64,000 bases of DNA from Methyloligella sp050110875 (GTDB taxonomy: Bacteria; Pseudomonadota; Alphaproteobacteria; Rhizobiales; Methyloligellaceae). The notes under the pieces were generated by a model that saw only the letters and a list, made by a program, of their open reading frames with translations, had not been told where the DNA came from and made no database searches. This document shows positions 7,590-23,858 of this stretch, piece by piece (position 1 is the first letter of the stretch; each line of letters opens with the position of its first letter). The position numbers and the translations under genes were made by a program. The DNA lies in NCBI GenBank assembly GCA_050110875.1, contig CP188828.1, positions 62,001-126,000 of the forward strand. Reading direction: 5' to 3'.

Positions 7590-8015
7590 ATGGCAAAGAA
7601 GATCGAGGGCTATATCAAGCTGCAGGTCCCGGCGGGACAGGCCAACCCCGCGCCGCCGATCGGTCCGGCGCTGGGCCAGCGCGGCGTCAACATCGCGGAG
7701 TTCTGCAAGCAGTTCAACGCGGCCACCCAGGATACCGAGCCGGGCTCGCCGCTGCCGACCGTGATCACGGTCTATGCCGATCGCTCCTTCAGCTTCGAGA
7801 CGAAGACGCCGCCGGCGTCCTATCTCCTGAAGAAGGCGGCGAAGATCGGCAAGGGCTCGAAGGCGCCCGGCCGGGATAGCGCCGGCAAGGTCAACCAGGA
7901 TCAGCTTCGGGAGATCGCCGAGGCGAAGATGAAAGACCTCAACGCCAACAGCGTTGAGCAAGCGATGAAGATTGTCGAGGGCTCCGCCCGCTCGATGGGT
8001 CTCACGGTGGAGTAA
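7590..8015 (+). CDS. rplK: 50S ribosomal protein L11
   Basis: 141 residues. The N-terminal domain has the Pro-rich linker QVPAGQANPAPPIGPALGQRGVNIAEFCKQFN; the C-terminal rRNA-binding domain has TPPASYLLKKAAKIGKGS and SVEQAMKIVEGSARSMGL. L11 forms the GTPase-associated centre with 23S rRNA, contacts elongation factors and is needed for RelA activation. Five bp separate it from rplA, so the two are surely co-translated. Confidence 0.98.
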   Translation: MAKKIEGYIKLQVPAGQANPAPPIGPALGQRGVNIAEFCKQFNAATQDTEPGSPLPTVITVYADRSFSFETKTPPASYLLKKAAKIGKGSKAPGRDSAGKVNQDQLREIAEAKMKDLNANSVEQAMKIVEGSARSMGLTVE

Positions 8016-8020
8016 GAAGA

Positions 8021-8719
8021 ATGAGCAAGCCGGGTAAACGCTATCGCGCCGCCAGCGAGAAGGTCGACCGTCAGGCCACCTATTCGCTGGAAGAGGCGGT
8101 CAAGATGATCAAGGACGGCGCCAAGTCCAAGTTCGACGAGACCATCGAGGTGGCGATGAATTTGGGCGTCGATCCGCGCCATGCCGATCAGATGGTGCGC
8201 GGTGTCTGCCAGCTGCCGAACGGCTCGGGGCGGACCCTGCGGGTCGGTGTGTTCGCCAAGGGCGACAAGGCGGAAGAGGCCAAGAAGGCCGGTGCGGACG
8301 TGGTCGGCGCGGAAGACCTCGTGGAAGAGGTGCAGAAGGGCAATATCGATTTCGACCGCTGCATCGCAACGCCGGACATGATGCCGCTGGTCGGCCGTCT
8401 GGGCAAGGTGCTCGGCCCCCGCGGCCTGATGCCGAACCCGAAGGTCGGCACGGTGACGGCAGATGTCGCCGAGGCGGTGAAGGCGGCCAAGGGCGGCGCT
8501 GTGGAATTCCGTGTCGAGAAGGCGGGCATCGTGCATGCCGGCGTCGGCAAGGCGAGCTTCACCGAATCGGCGCTGCTGGAGAATATTCAGGCTTTCGTCG
8601 ATGCGGTGATCAAGGCAAAGCCTACGGGTGCCAAGGGCACCTTTCTGAAGCGTCTCGCGGTGACCTCGACCATGGGGCCGGGCGTCAAGGTCGAGACGTC
8701 GAAGATCGGGAGTGCGTAA
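8021..8719 (+). CDS. rplA: 50S ribosomal protein L1
   Basis: 232 residues, the usual bacterial length. Conserved parts include SKFDETIEVAMNLGVDPRHADQMVRG, the hinge LPNGSGRTLRVGVFAKGD, and LGKVLGPRGLMPNPKVGTVT, the L1 signature. L1 forms the mobile L1 stalk at the E site and in E. coli represses translation of its own rplK-rplA mRNA. A 373-bp structured region separates it from rplJ. Confidence 0.98.
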   Translation: MSKPGKRYRAASEKVDRQATYSLEEAVKMIKDGAKSKFDETIEVAMNLGVDPRHADQMVRGVCQLPNGSGRTLRVGVFAKGDKAEEAKKAGADVVGAEDLVEEVQKGNIDFDRCIATPDMMPLVGRLGKVLGPRGLMPNPKVGTVTADVAEAVKAAKGGAVEFRVEKAGIVHAGVGKASFTESALLENIQAFVDAVIKAKPTGAKGTFLKRLAVTSTMGPGVKVETSKIGSA

Positions 8720-9092
8720 GAGTTGAGTTTCGGGGCTTCGACCCCGAGAATGGCCCGTTCCTCTTTGTAATATGGAGCGGGTCGAACCTGTCCGAGACTG
8801 CAGGTGTGGGTGACCACTTAAGCGCTTGAGGAGACTCAAGAGCCTGCATGAGACGGGGAGACGAACGGTTCTATGGCGCGTGCGGAGCGTATCCCCAATC
8901 GTGCCGGGAGATCGGTTTGAACCTCGGAAACGGCTTCAGCGCTCGTGAAGAGTGCAAAAGCGGACAGGCAATGGAGCGTCGCTTGGAAGAGCGGGGCGGC
9001 TTCTTTGCGGGGGCCGCTTTTTGCGCGTTTTCCGGGCGACAGGTGTGAAGCGGCCGGAGGCTCGCGCCTTCGGTCAAATTACGGAGTGAGCA
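8720..9092 (+). promoter_or_regulatory. rplJ leader with serial hairpins (L10-leader-like)
   Basis: No gene is visible in these 373 bp. Inverted repeats found by eye: 8730-8747 (TCGGGG/CCCCGA), 8754-8781 (CCCGTTCC/GGAGCGGG), 8825-8840 (CTTGAG, GAGA loop, CTCAAG) and 8996-9017 (GCGGC/GCCGC). The last is followed by TTTTT, a possible attenuator about 70 nt before rplJ. In other bacteria the rplJ leader binds the L10-L7/L12 complex to control translation. That the same ligand acts here is inferred from position. Confidence 0.65.
8996..9022 (+). terminator. intrinsic terminator/attenuator candidate before rplJ
   Basis: GCGGC (8996-9000) and GCCGC (9013-9017) flank a 12-nt loop and are followed by five T (9018-9022). 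The stem is short, so read-through is likely. This fits partial attenuation between the L11-L1 and L10-L7/L12 parts of the operon. Confidence 0.5.
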
Positions 9093-9611
9093 GTGGATAG
9101 AGCTGAGAAGCGCGAAGTCGTAACGGCGCTTCACGATGTCTTCGCCAATACCGGCGTGGTCGTCGTGGCTCATTATTCCGGCTTGTCCGTCGCCGACATG
9201 ACCCAGCTGCGCCGCGAAATGCGCGACGCCGGCGGTACGGTCAAGGTGGCGAAGAACAGGCTGGTCAAGCTCGCGCTGGAAGGAACCGACGCCACGGGGA
9301 TCGCGGATCTGATGCAGGGACCGACCTGCCTCGCCTATTCCGACGATCCGGTGGCGGCACCGAAGGTTGCCGTCAAATTCGCCAAGGGGAACGAGAATTT
9401 CGTGATCCTGGGCGGTGCGATGGGCACCACGATGCTGGATCCGACGGGCGTGAACTCGCTCGCCTCTCTGCCTTCGCTCGACGAGCTGCGTGGCAAGCTG
9501 GTCGGTCTTCTGCAGGCACCCGCGGGCAAGATCGCCCAGGTGGTGAATGCGCCGGCCGGTAAGGTTGCCCGGGTTGTCAGCGCCTATGCGCAGAAAGGTG
9601 AAGCCGCTTGA
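9093..9611 (+). CDS. rplJ: 50S ribosomal protein L10
   Basis: 172 residues starting at GTG 9093 (ribosome site ACGGAGTGAG). The N-terminal rRNA-binding domain covers VVVVAHYSGLSVADMTQLRREMRDAGGTVKVAKNRL; the C-terminal helix that carries L7/L12 dimers runs from about residue 135 (LVGLLQAPAGKIAQVVNAPAGKVARVV). L10 anchors the stalk that recruits translation GTPases. In other bacteria excess L10-L7/L12 represses its own leader. Confidence 0.98.
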   Translation: MDRAEKREVVTALHDVFANTGVVVVAHYSGLSVADMTQLRREMRDAGGTVKVAKNRLVKLALEGTDATGIADLMQGPTCLAYSDDPVAAPKVAVKFAKGNENFVILGGAMGTTMLDPTGVNSLASLPSLDELRGKLVGLLQAPAGKIAQVVNAPAGKVARVVSAYAQKGEAA

Positions 9612-9673
9612 TGCCGTTACGCAAAAGCGACTTGAAACACTGATCGAGATTCGAACCGACAAGGACAAGAGTT

Positions 9674-10054
9674 ATGGCTGATTTGGAAAAGATTGCTGAC
9701 CAGCTCTCTGAGCTGACCGTGCTGGAGGCCGCCGACCTGGCCAAGTTGCTGGAAGAGAAGTGGGGCGTTTCCGCCGCCGCGCCGGTCGCGGTCGCGGGCG
9801 TTGCCGCCGGCGGCGGCGGCGAGGCTGCTGCGGCCGAGGAGAAGGACGAGTTCGACGTCGTCCTCGCGTCTGCCGGCAGCCAGAAGATCAACGTGATCAA
9901 GGAGGTCCGTGCGATCACCGGTCTCGGCCTGAAAGAGGCGAAAGACCTCGTGGAAGGCGCGCCCAAGCCGGTCAAGGAAGGCGCTCCGAAGGACGAGGCC
10001 GAGAAGATCAAGAAGCAGCTCGAAGACGCGGGTGCGACAGTCGAGCTCAAGTAG
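9674..10054 (+). CDS. rplL: 50S ribosomal protein L7/L12
   Basis: 126 residues. The N-terminal dimerisation domain (about 1-32) precedes an Ala/Gly/Val hinge with a GGGG run (about 36-52). The C-terminal factor-binding domain has the hallmark EKDEFDVVLASAG, KINVIKEVRAITGLGLKEAK and LVEGAPKPVKEG. It is present in several copies on the stalk and stimulates EF-Tu and EF-G GTPase activity. Confidence 0.98.
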   Translation: MADLEKIADQLSELTVLEAADLAKLLEEKWGVSAAAPVAVAGVAAGGGGEAAAAEEKDEFDVVLASAGSQKINVIKEVRAITGLGLKEAKDLVEGAPKPVKEGAPKDEAEKIKKQLEDAGATVELK

Positions 10055-10055
10055 T

Positions 10056-10107
10056 TGGGTTGAAAACCATCCGGGCGAGCGCCATATGTGCTCGCCCGGT
10101 CAACCCA
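10056..10107 (+). promoter_or_regulatory. long two-part hairpin between rplL and rpoB
   Basis: The inner stem is a perfect 10 bp: CCGGGCGAGC (10071-10080) with GCTCGCCCGG (10090-10099), 9-nt loop. The outer stem is a perfect 8 bp: TGGGTTGA (10056-10063) with TCAACCCA (10100-10107), with a 7-nt bulge on the 5' side. No T tract follows, so it is not a standard intrinsic terminator. In E. coli this junction carries an attenuator and an RNase III site that set the ratio of stalk protein to polymerase; a similar role is inferred. Confidence 0.7.
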
Positions 10108-10205
10108 CCGAAAATGATGATTTGAGACGTCTCACCTGAGCTTCCGCCCCTGAACAGCGGAGGTTCCGGCGAGCCGTCTTTACGAGCTTAAGGGAAGAGG
10201 ACTCT

Positions 10206-14345
<4,140 letters not shown>

Positions 14346-14358
14346 CCGAGCGCCTTTT

Positions 14359-14384
14359 CGCCGTCCAGGCGTAATCGGACGGCG
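14359..14384 (+). promoter_or_regulatory. hairpin in the rpoB-rpoC gap
   Basis: CGCCGTCC (14359-14366) pairs with GGACGGCG (14377-14384) around a 10-nt loop. A second inverted repeat, AATGCCC (14423-14429) with GGGCATT (14438-14444), ends about 16 nt before rpoC and could affect access to its ribosome site. Neither has a T tract. Confidence 0.5.
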
Positions 14385-14460
14385 CGTGACTGTTAGAGAG
14401 ATGACGTCGGCGGCGACGCAGCAATGCCCTTAAGCGCGGGCATTCGGGAGAACGGAAAGC

Positions 14461-18675
<4,215 letters not shown>

Positions 18676-18714
18676 GCTCTCTCGAAAGAGAAGCGATTCT
18701 CTAAGAGCATTATG

Positions 18715-18750
18715 GGCCGGGGCGCGGATTCGCGTCCCGGCCTTGTTTTT
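18715..18750 (+). terminator. strong rho-independent terminator after rpoC
   Basis: A 12-bp stem, GGCCGGGGCGCG (18715-18726) with CGCGTCCCGGCC (18731-18742), one G-U pair, loop GATT, then TTGTTTTT. It separates the rif operon from the str operon, so rpsL needs its own promoter. Confidence 0.93.
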
Positions 18751-18867
18751 CGGTGCGGCAGGCCGCATTTGAAGCGGGCAGGGGCGTCCATTTCGGATGA
18801 ATTCGAGGCCGGTTTGCGGAGGCGACGAGAAAATGGCGCTTTTCGCGGTTTTTCTCAGGCTTCTCCC

Positions 18868-18897
18868 TTGACGATGCAAGAATCCGCCTGATACAAG
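18868..18897 (+). promoter_or_regulatory. promoter candidate for the str operon
   Basis: TTGACG (18868-18873) is followed after 18 nt by TACAAG (18892-18897). The -35 is strong and the -10 matches 4 of 6. It lies just after the rpoC terminator and about 290 nt before rpsL, which implies a long 5' leader. Confidence 0.6.
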
Positions 18898-18904
18898 GCG
18901 CCTG

Positions 18905-19184
18905 ACTTTCGCGGCAGGTGGTAACTCATCAGGCCATCCCCATTCGGCGGATTGGCGCGGGTTAAACACTGCCGGACCAACCGGATCAAATTCGGGTTCA
19001 CGATCTTGGGGCTCGACCTTCAAGATCCTCTGATTTGGGGGCTGAAGTTGCGCATGCCGCACTTCGGCTTCTGGTTTATGGGCGAAAGCCCTTTTTGCGT
19101 TGGGCCAAGGCCCAGAAGGAACATGCGGCGGAGGCCTCTTAATCGTAAGAGCCGAAGCCCTCTTGAAATCGGTAAGGCTCAAGC
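18905..19184 (+). promoter_or_regulatory. structured 5' leader of rpsL (four serial hairpins)
   Basis: No gene is seen between the rpoC terminator and rpsL. Inverted repeats in order: 19002-19027 (GATCTTG/CAAGATC), 19044-19065 (GAAG-TGCG/CGCA-CTTC with a one-base bulge), 19080-19091 (GGGC, GAAA tetraloop, GCCC) followed by TTTTT to 19096, and 19101-19114 (TGGGC/GCCCA). The third is a compact terminator-like unit. The arrangement suggests attenuation or protein-mediated control of the str operon, but no known leader class is recognised. Confidence 0.55.
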
Positions 19185-19556
19185 ATGCCCACGATTCAAC
19201 AGCTCATCCGCAAGCCGCGCCAGAAGGTGCTGAAGCGGAACAAGGTGCCGGCCATGCAGGCCTGTCCCCAGAAGCGGGGCGTCTGCACGCGCGTCTACAC
19301 TATCACGCCGAAGAAGCCGAACTCGGCGCTTCGTAAGGTGGCGCGTGTGCGTCTTACCAACGGGCTCGAGGTGACCACCTACATCCCGGGTGAGGGGCAC
19401 AACCTGCAGGAACACTCCGTGGTGATGATCCGTGGCGGGCGCGTGAAGGACCTTCCGGGTGTGCGCTATCACATCATTCGCGGCGTGCTGGATACCCAGG
19501 GCGTGAGCGACCGCCGGCAGCGGCGTTCGAAATACGGCGCGAAGCGGCCGAAGTAA
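19185..19556 (+). CDS. rpsL: 30S ribosomal protein S12
   Basis: 123 residues. S12 sits at the decoding centre and affects accuracy. The conserved TPKKPNSALRKVARVRLTNG and GEGHNLQEHSVVMIRGGRVK are present. The streptomycin-relevant Lys43 and Lys88 are both Lys, so the protein looks streptomycin-sensitive; Asp89 of KDLPGVRYH is the residue methylthiolated in other bacteria. It is the first gene of the str operon, with a long structured leader. Confidence 0.99.
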   Translation: MPTIQQLIRKPRQKVLKRNKVPAMQACPQKRGVCTRVYTITPKKPNSALRKVARVRLTNGLEVTTYIPGEGHNLQEHSVVMIRGGRVKDLPGVRYHIIRGVLDTQGVSDRRQRRSKYGAKRPK

Positions 19557-19627
19557 CCGATTAGTCAAAGAGGTGCTCCGGCCGGTTGCCAGGACCCTCG
19601 CGAAGGATTGTTTGAGGATTTAAAGAG

Positions 19628-20098
19628 ATGTCCCGGCGCCATAGAGCAGATAAGCGCGACATTATCCCCGATCCGAAATTCGGGGATGTGATCCTGACGA
19701 AGTTCATGAACTCGATCATGCAGCAGGGGAAGAAGTCCGCTGCTGAGCGCATCGTCTACGGCGCGCTGGATACGGTCGAGGAAAAGACGAAGCAAAACCC
19801 GGTGGAGCTGTTCCATCAGGCGCTGCAGAACGTGATGCCCGCCCTGGAGGTTCGCTCCCGGCGCGTCGGCGGCGCCACCTATCAGGTGCCGGTCGAGGTG
19901 CGTCACGATCGGCGGCAGGCGCTGGCGATCCGCTGGATCATCGCTTCGGCGCGGGGCCGCAACGAGAACACGATGGTTGAGCGCCTTTCCGGCGAGCTGC
20001 TCGATGCGGCCAACAACCGGGGCAACGCCGTCAAGAAGCGCGAGGACACGCACCGCATGGCCGATGCCAACCGTGCCTTCTCGCATTATCGCTGGTAA
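19628..20098 (+). CDS. rpsG: 30S ribosomal protein S7
   Basis: 156 residues, the standard length. Family segments are MSRRHRADKRDIIPDPKFGD, KFMNSIMQQGKKS, PALEVRSRRVGGATYQVPVEV and the C-terminal KREDTHRMADANRAFSHYRW. S7 nucleates the 30S head and lines the E site. In E. coli it represses translation from the rpsL-rpsG gap; the gap here is 71 bp. Confidence 0.99.
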   Translation: MSRRHRADKRDIIPDPKFGDVILTKFMNSIMQQGKKSAAERIVYGALDTVEEKTKQNPVELFHQALQNVMPALEVRSRRVGGATYQVPVEVRHDRRQALAIRWIIASARGRNENTMVERLSGELLDAANNRGNAVKKREDTHRMADANRAFSHYRW

Positions 20099-20119
20099 GC
20101 GAAGCTAAGGAATTTTGAG

Positions 20120-22195
20120 ATGGGACGCGTAACTCCCCTTAAGGACTACCGCAATATCGGCATCATGGCGCATATCGATGCCGGTAAGACCACGACCACC
20201 GAGCGGATCCTTTTCTATACGGGGCGCAGCCACAAGCTGGGCGAGGTCCATGACGGCGCGGCCACCATGGACTGGATGGAGCAGGAGCAGGAGCGTGGCA
20301 TCACGATCACCTCTGCTGCGACCACCGCCTTCTGGAACGACCATCGTATCAACATCATCGATACGCCCGGCCACGTGGATTTCACCATCGAGGTGGAGCG
20401 CTCGCTTCGCGTGCTCGACGGTGCGGTGGCGCTGCTCGACGCCAACCAGGGCGTGGAGCCCCAGACCGAGACCGTGTGGCGGCAGGCCGACAAGTATCAC
20501 GTGCCGCGCATGATCTTCGTCAACAAGATGGACAAGCTCGGCGCCGACTTCTTCAACTCTGTGAAGACGGTCAAGGAGCGTCTTGGCGCCAAGCCGATCG
20601 TCATCCAGCTGCCGCTGGGTGCCGAGAACGACTTTATCGGCCTCATCGATCTGGTGCGTATGAAGGCTATCGTCTGGAACGACGAGACCCTCGGCGCGTC
20701 CTTCGACGAGCAGGAGATTCCGGACGAGTATCTGGAGCAGGCGAAAGAGTATCGCGAGGCCATGATCGAGCAGGCCGTGGAGCTCGACGAGGCTGCCATG
20801 GAGGCCTATCTGGAGGGCGAGGAGCCTTCCGAGGAGAAGCTGAAAGAGCTGATCCGCAAGGGCACCTGCGATCTGGAGTTCGTGCCTGTGCTGTGCGGCT
20901 CCGCCTTCAAGAACAAGGGCGTGCAGACGCTTCTCGATGCGGTGGTGCATTACCTGCCGTCGCCTGTCGACGTGCCGCCCATCAAGGGGCTGGACGTCAA
21001 GACCGGCGAAGAGACCACGCGCAAATGTTCCGACGAGCAGCCGCTCGCCATGCTGGCCTTCAAGGTGATGAACGATCCTTTCGTGGGCTCGCTGACCTTC
21101 TGCCGCATCTATTCCGGCGTGGTGGAGACGGGTGCCAGCGTTCAGAACACGGTGAAGGACTCCAAGGAGCGCATCGGCCGTATGCTGCAGATGCATTCCA
21201 ATCACCGTGAGGACATCAAGGAGGCTTATGCCGGCGATATCGTCGCGCTGGCCGGCCTGAAGGATGTCACCACCGGCGATACGCTTTGCGATCCGGCCAA
21301 TCCGATCATCCTGGAGCGCATGGAGTTCCCGGATCCCGTCATCGAGGTGGCGGTGGAGCCCAAGACCAAGGGCGATCAGGAGAAGCTCGGCGTCGCGCTC
21401 AACCGGCTGGCCCAGGAGGATCCGTCCTTCCGCGTGTCCGTCGATCACGAATCCGGCCAGACCCTGATCAAGGGCATGGGCGAACTGCATCTCGACATCA
21501 TCGTCGATCGTCTGCGCCGCGAGTTCAAAGTGGATGCCAATGTCGGTGCGCCTCAGGTGGCCTATCGCGAGACCCTGACGAAGCCGACCGATGTGGACTA
21601 CACCCACAAGAAGCAGACCGGCGGCTCGGGCCAGTTTGCCCGCGTCAAGATGACGGTGGCGCCGTCGGAGGCGGGCGAGGGCTTCGTGTTCGAGAACACG
21701 GTCGTCGGCGGCAATATTCCGAAGGAGTACATCCCGGGCGTCGAGAAGGGCATTCAGAGTGTCCTGGAGGGCGGCATCATCGCCGGCTTCCCGATCCTGG
21801 ACGTCAAGGTCACCCTGACGGATGGCGCCTATCACGATGTCGACTCCAGCGTCATGGCGTTCGAGATCGCGGGCCGCGCGGCGTTCCGCGAGGCGGCTCA
21901 GAAGGCGGCCCCGAAGCTGCTCGAGCCGATCATGCATGTCGAGGTCGTGACGCCGGAAGAGTATGTGGGCAGCATCATCGGCGACCTCACCAGCCGCCGT
22001 GGTCAGGTCCGCGGTCAGGAGCCTCGCGGCATTGCCACGGTGATCGATGCCATGGTGCCGCTGGCCAATATGTTCGGTTACGTCAACAACCTTCGCTCCA
22101 TGAGTCAGGGTCGGGCGCAATACACCATGCAGTTCGATCACTACGCTCAGGTGCCGCAACAGGTGGCTGACGAGGTTCAGGCGAAATTCGCCTAG
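20120..22195 (+). CDS. fusA: translation elongation factor G
   Basis: 691 residues. GTPase motifs are intact: G1 AHIDAGKTTTTER (residues 17-29), switch I RGITITSAATT, G3 DTPGHVDF, G4 NKMDKLGAD. Domains II to V follow, including GMGELHLDIIVDRL, QTGGSGQFARVK and the C-terminal MSQGRAQYTMQFDHYAQVP. EF-G drives translocation and works with RRF in ribosome recycling. It lies between rpsG (21 bp) and tuf (65 bp). Confidence 0.99.
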   Translation: MGRVTPLKDYRNIGIMAHIDAGKTTTTERILFYTGRSHKLGEVHDGAATMDWMEQEQERGITITSAATTAFWNDHRINIIDTPGHVDFTIEVERSLRVLDGAVALLDANQGVEPQTETVWRQADKYHVPRMIFVNKMDKLGADFFNSVKTVKERLGAKPIVIQLPLGAENDFIGLIDLVRMKAIVWNDETLGASFDEQEIPDEYLEQAKEYREAMIEQAVELDEAAMEAYLEGEEPSEEKLKELIRKGTCDLEFVPVLCGSAFKNKGVQTLLDAVVHYLPSPVDVPPIKGLDVKTGEETTRKCSDEQPLAMLAFKVMNDPFVGSLTFCRIYSGVVETGASVQNTVKDSKERIGRMLQMHSNHREDIKEAYAGDIVALAGLKDVTTGDTLCDPANPIILERMEFPDPVIEVAVEPKTKGDQEKLGVALNRLAQEDPSFRVSVDHESGQTLIKGMGELHLDIIVDRLRREFKVDANVGAPQVAYRETLTKPTDVDYTHKKQTGGSGQFARVKMTVAPSEAGEGFVFENTVVGGNIPKEYIPGVEKGIQSVLEGGIIAGFPILDVKVTLTDGAYHDVDSSVMAFEIAGRAAFREAAQKAAPKLLEPIMHVEVVTPEEYVGSIIGDLTSRRGQVRGQEPRGIATVIDAMVPLANMFGYVNNLRSMSQGRAQYTMQFDHYAQVPQQVADEVQAKFA

Positions 22196-22260
22196 CAGAA
22201 GGTGGCGGGGAGACCGCCGCAAAACTTTTCGCTTCTTTGTAGAAGGAATGGAGAGCCAGG

Positions 22261-23451
22261 ATGGCTAAGGAAAAATTTTCGCGGGCCAAGCCCCATTGCA
22301 ACATCGGGACGATCGGCCACGTCGATCACGGTAAGACGACCCTGACCGCCGCGATCACCAAGGTTCTGGCGGAAACGGGCGGCGCAACCTTCACCGCCTA
22401 CGATCAGATCGACAAGGCGCCGGAGGAGAAGGCGCGCGGCATCACCATCTCGACCGCGCATGTGGAGTACGAGACGGAGAACCGTCACTACGCCCATGTC
22501 GACTGCCCGGGTCACGCCGACTATGTGAAGAACATGATCACCGGTGCGGCGCAGATGGATGGCGCCATCCTGGTGGTGTCGGCTGCCGACGGCCCCATGC
22601 CGCAGACCCGCGAGCACATCCTGCTTGCGCGTCAGGTCGGTGTGCCGGCGCTGGTCGTGTTCCTGAACAAGGTCGACCAGGTCGACGATCCGGAGCTTCT
22701 TGAGCTCGTCGAGCTCGAGGTTCGCGAGCTGCTGTCCAACTACGAATTCCCGGGCGACGACATTCCGATCGTCAAGGGATCCGCTCTGGCGGCCGTGGAA
22801 GGCAACAATCCGGAGATCGGCGCCGAGGCCATCCTCGAGCTGATGCGGAATGTGGACTCCTACATCCCGCAGCCGGAGCGTCCGAAGGACCAGCCGTTCC
22901 TGATGCCGATCGAGGACGTGTTCTCGATCTCCGGCCGCGGCACCGTGGTGACCGGCCGTATCGAGCGTGGTGTGGTCAAGGTCGGCGAGGAAGTCGAGAT
23001 CGTCGGCATCAAGCCGACCAGCAAGACGACTGTCACCGGCGTGGAGATGTTCCGCAAGCTGCTCGACCAGGGCGAGGCCGGCGACAATGTCGGTTGCCTG
23101 CTGCGTGGTATCGAGCGCGAAGGCGTGGAGCGCGGTCAGGTGCTCTGCAAGCCGGGTTCGATCACTCCGCACACCAAGTTCAAGGCTGAGGCCTATATCC
23201 TCACCAAGGAAGAGGGCGGTCGTCATACGCCGTTCTTCACCAACTACCGTCCGCAGTTCTATTTCCGCACCACCGACGTGACCGGTGTGGTGCATCTGCC
23301 GGAAGGTACCGAGATGGTGATGCCGGGCGACAACTGCGCCATGACCGTTGAGCTGATCGTGCCGATCGCCATGGAGGAGAAGCTTCGCTTCGCCATCCGT
23401 GAGGGCGGCCGGACCGTCGGCGCGGGCGTCGTGTCGTCGATCATCGAGTAA
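22261..23451 (+). CDS. tuf: translation elongation factor Tu
   Basis: 396 residues. GTP-binding motifs are GHVDHGKTTL (residues 19-28), DCPGHADY and NKVDQVDD. Domain II (from about 210, GRGTVVTGRIERG) and domain III (PHTKFKAEAYILTKEEGGRHTPF) bind aminoacyl-tRNA. It is the only tuf in the window; the second copy that many proteobacteria carry before secE is absent from that position. Confidence 0.99.
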   Translation: MAKEKFSRAKPHCNIGTIGHVDHGKTTLTAAITKVLAETGGATFTAYDQIDKAPEEKARGITISTAHVEYETENRHYAHVDCPGHADYVKNMITGAAQMDGAILVVSAADGPMPQTREHILLARQVGVPALVVFLNKVDQVDDPELLELVELEVRELLSNYEFPGDDIPIVKGSALAAVEGNNPEIGAEAILELMRNVDSYIPQPERPKDQPFLMPIEDVFSISGRGTVVTGRIERGVVKVGEEVEIVGIKPTSKTTVTGVEMFRKLLDQGEAGDNVGCLLRGIEREGVERGQVLCKPGSITPHTKFKAEAYILTKEEGGRHTPFFTNYRPQFYFRTTDVTGVVHLPEGTEMVMPGDNCAMTVELIVPIAMEEKLRFAIREGGRTVGAGVVSSIIE

Positions 23452-23464
23452 GGAAGTTGCGGCG

Positions 23465-23493
23465 GGGCGCGCTGCTGTTCAGGCAGCGCGCCC
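23465..23493 (+). promoter_or_regulatory. strong hairpin between tuf and rpsJ
   Basis: A perfect 11-bp stem, GGGCGCGCTGC (23465-23475) with GCAGCGCGCCC (23483-23493), 7-nt loop. The tail (GTCTCATTT) is only partly T-rich, so it could be a leaky terminator or an mRNA 3' stabiliser protecting tuf. It marks the str/S10 boundary, which has no long gap. Confidence 0.65.
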
Positions 23494-23514
23494 GTCTCAT
23501 TTAGGACGATCGGG

Positions 23515-23823
23515 ATGCAAAGCCAGAACATCAGAATTCGGCTCAAGGCCTTCGACCATCGCATCCTCGATGCGTCGACGAAGGAGATCGTGAATACGGC
23601 GAAGCGTACGGGTGCCGAGGTGCGGGGACCGATCCCGCTGCCGACGCATATCGAGAAGTTCACCGTGAACCGGTCGCCGCATATCGACAAGAAGAGCCGC
23701 GAGCAGTTCGAGATGCGCACCCATAAGCGCCTGCTCGATATCGTGGATCCGACGCCGCAGACGGTCGACGCTTTGATGAAGCTCGATCTGGCCGCCGGTG
23801 TCGACGTTGAGATCAAGCTCTAG
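23515..23823 (+). CDS. rpsJ: 30S ribosomal protein S10
   Basis: 102 residues. Conserved: QNIRIRLKAFDHRILDAS, GPIPLPTHIEKFTVNRSPHIDKKSREQFEMRTHKR. Besides its 30S head role, S10 (NusE) binds NusB and the NusG C-terminal domain in antitermination and transcription-translation coupling. It is the first gene of the S10 operon. Confidence 0.99.
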   Translation: MQSQNIRIRLKAFDHRILDASTKEIVNTAKRTGAEVRGPIPLPTHIEKFTVNRSPHIDKKSREQFEMRTHKRLLDIVDPTPQTVDALMKLDLAAGVDVEIKL

Positions 23824-23858
23824 AGCCAAGCTCTAAAGCGATTTGAGGAAAGTAACCG

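Noticed and set aside
8848..9048. Short plus-strand frame inside the rplJ leader
   Set aside because: It crosses the hairpin with the T tail, lacks a ribosome site and has no family resemblance. The region is better read as a leader RNA.
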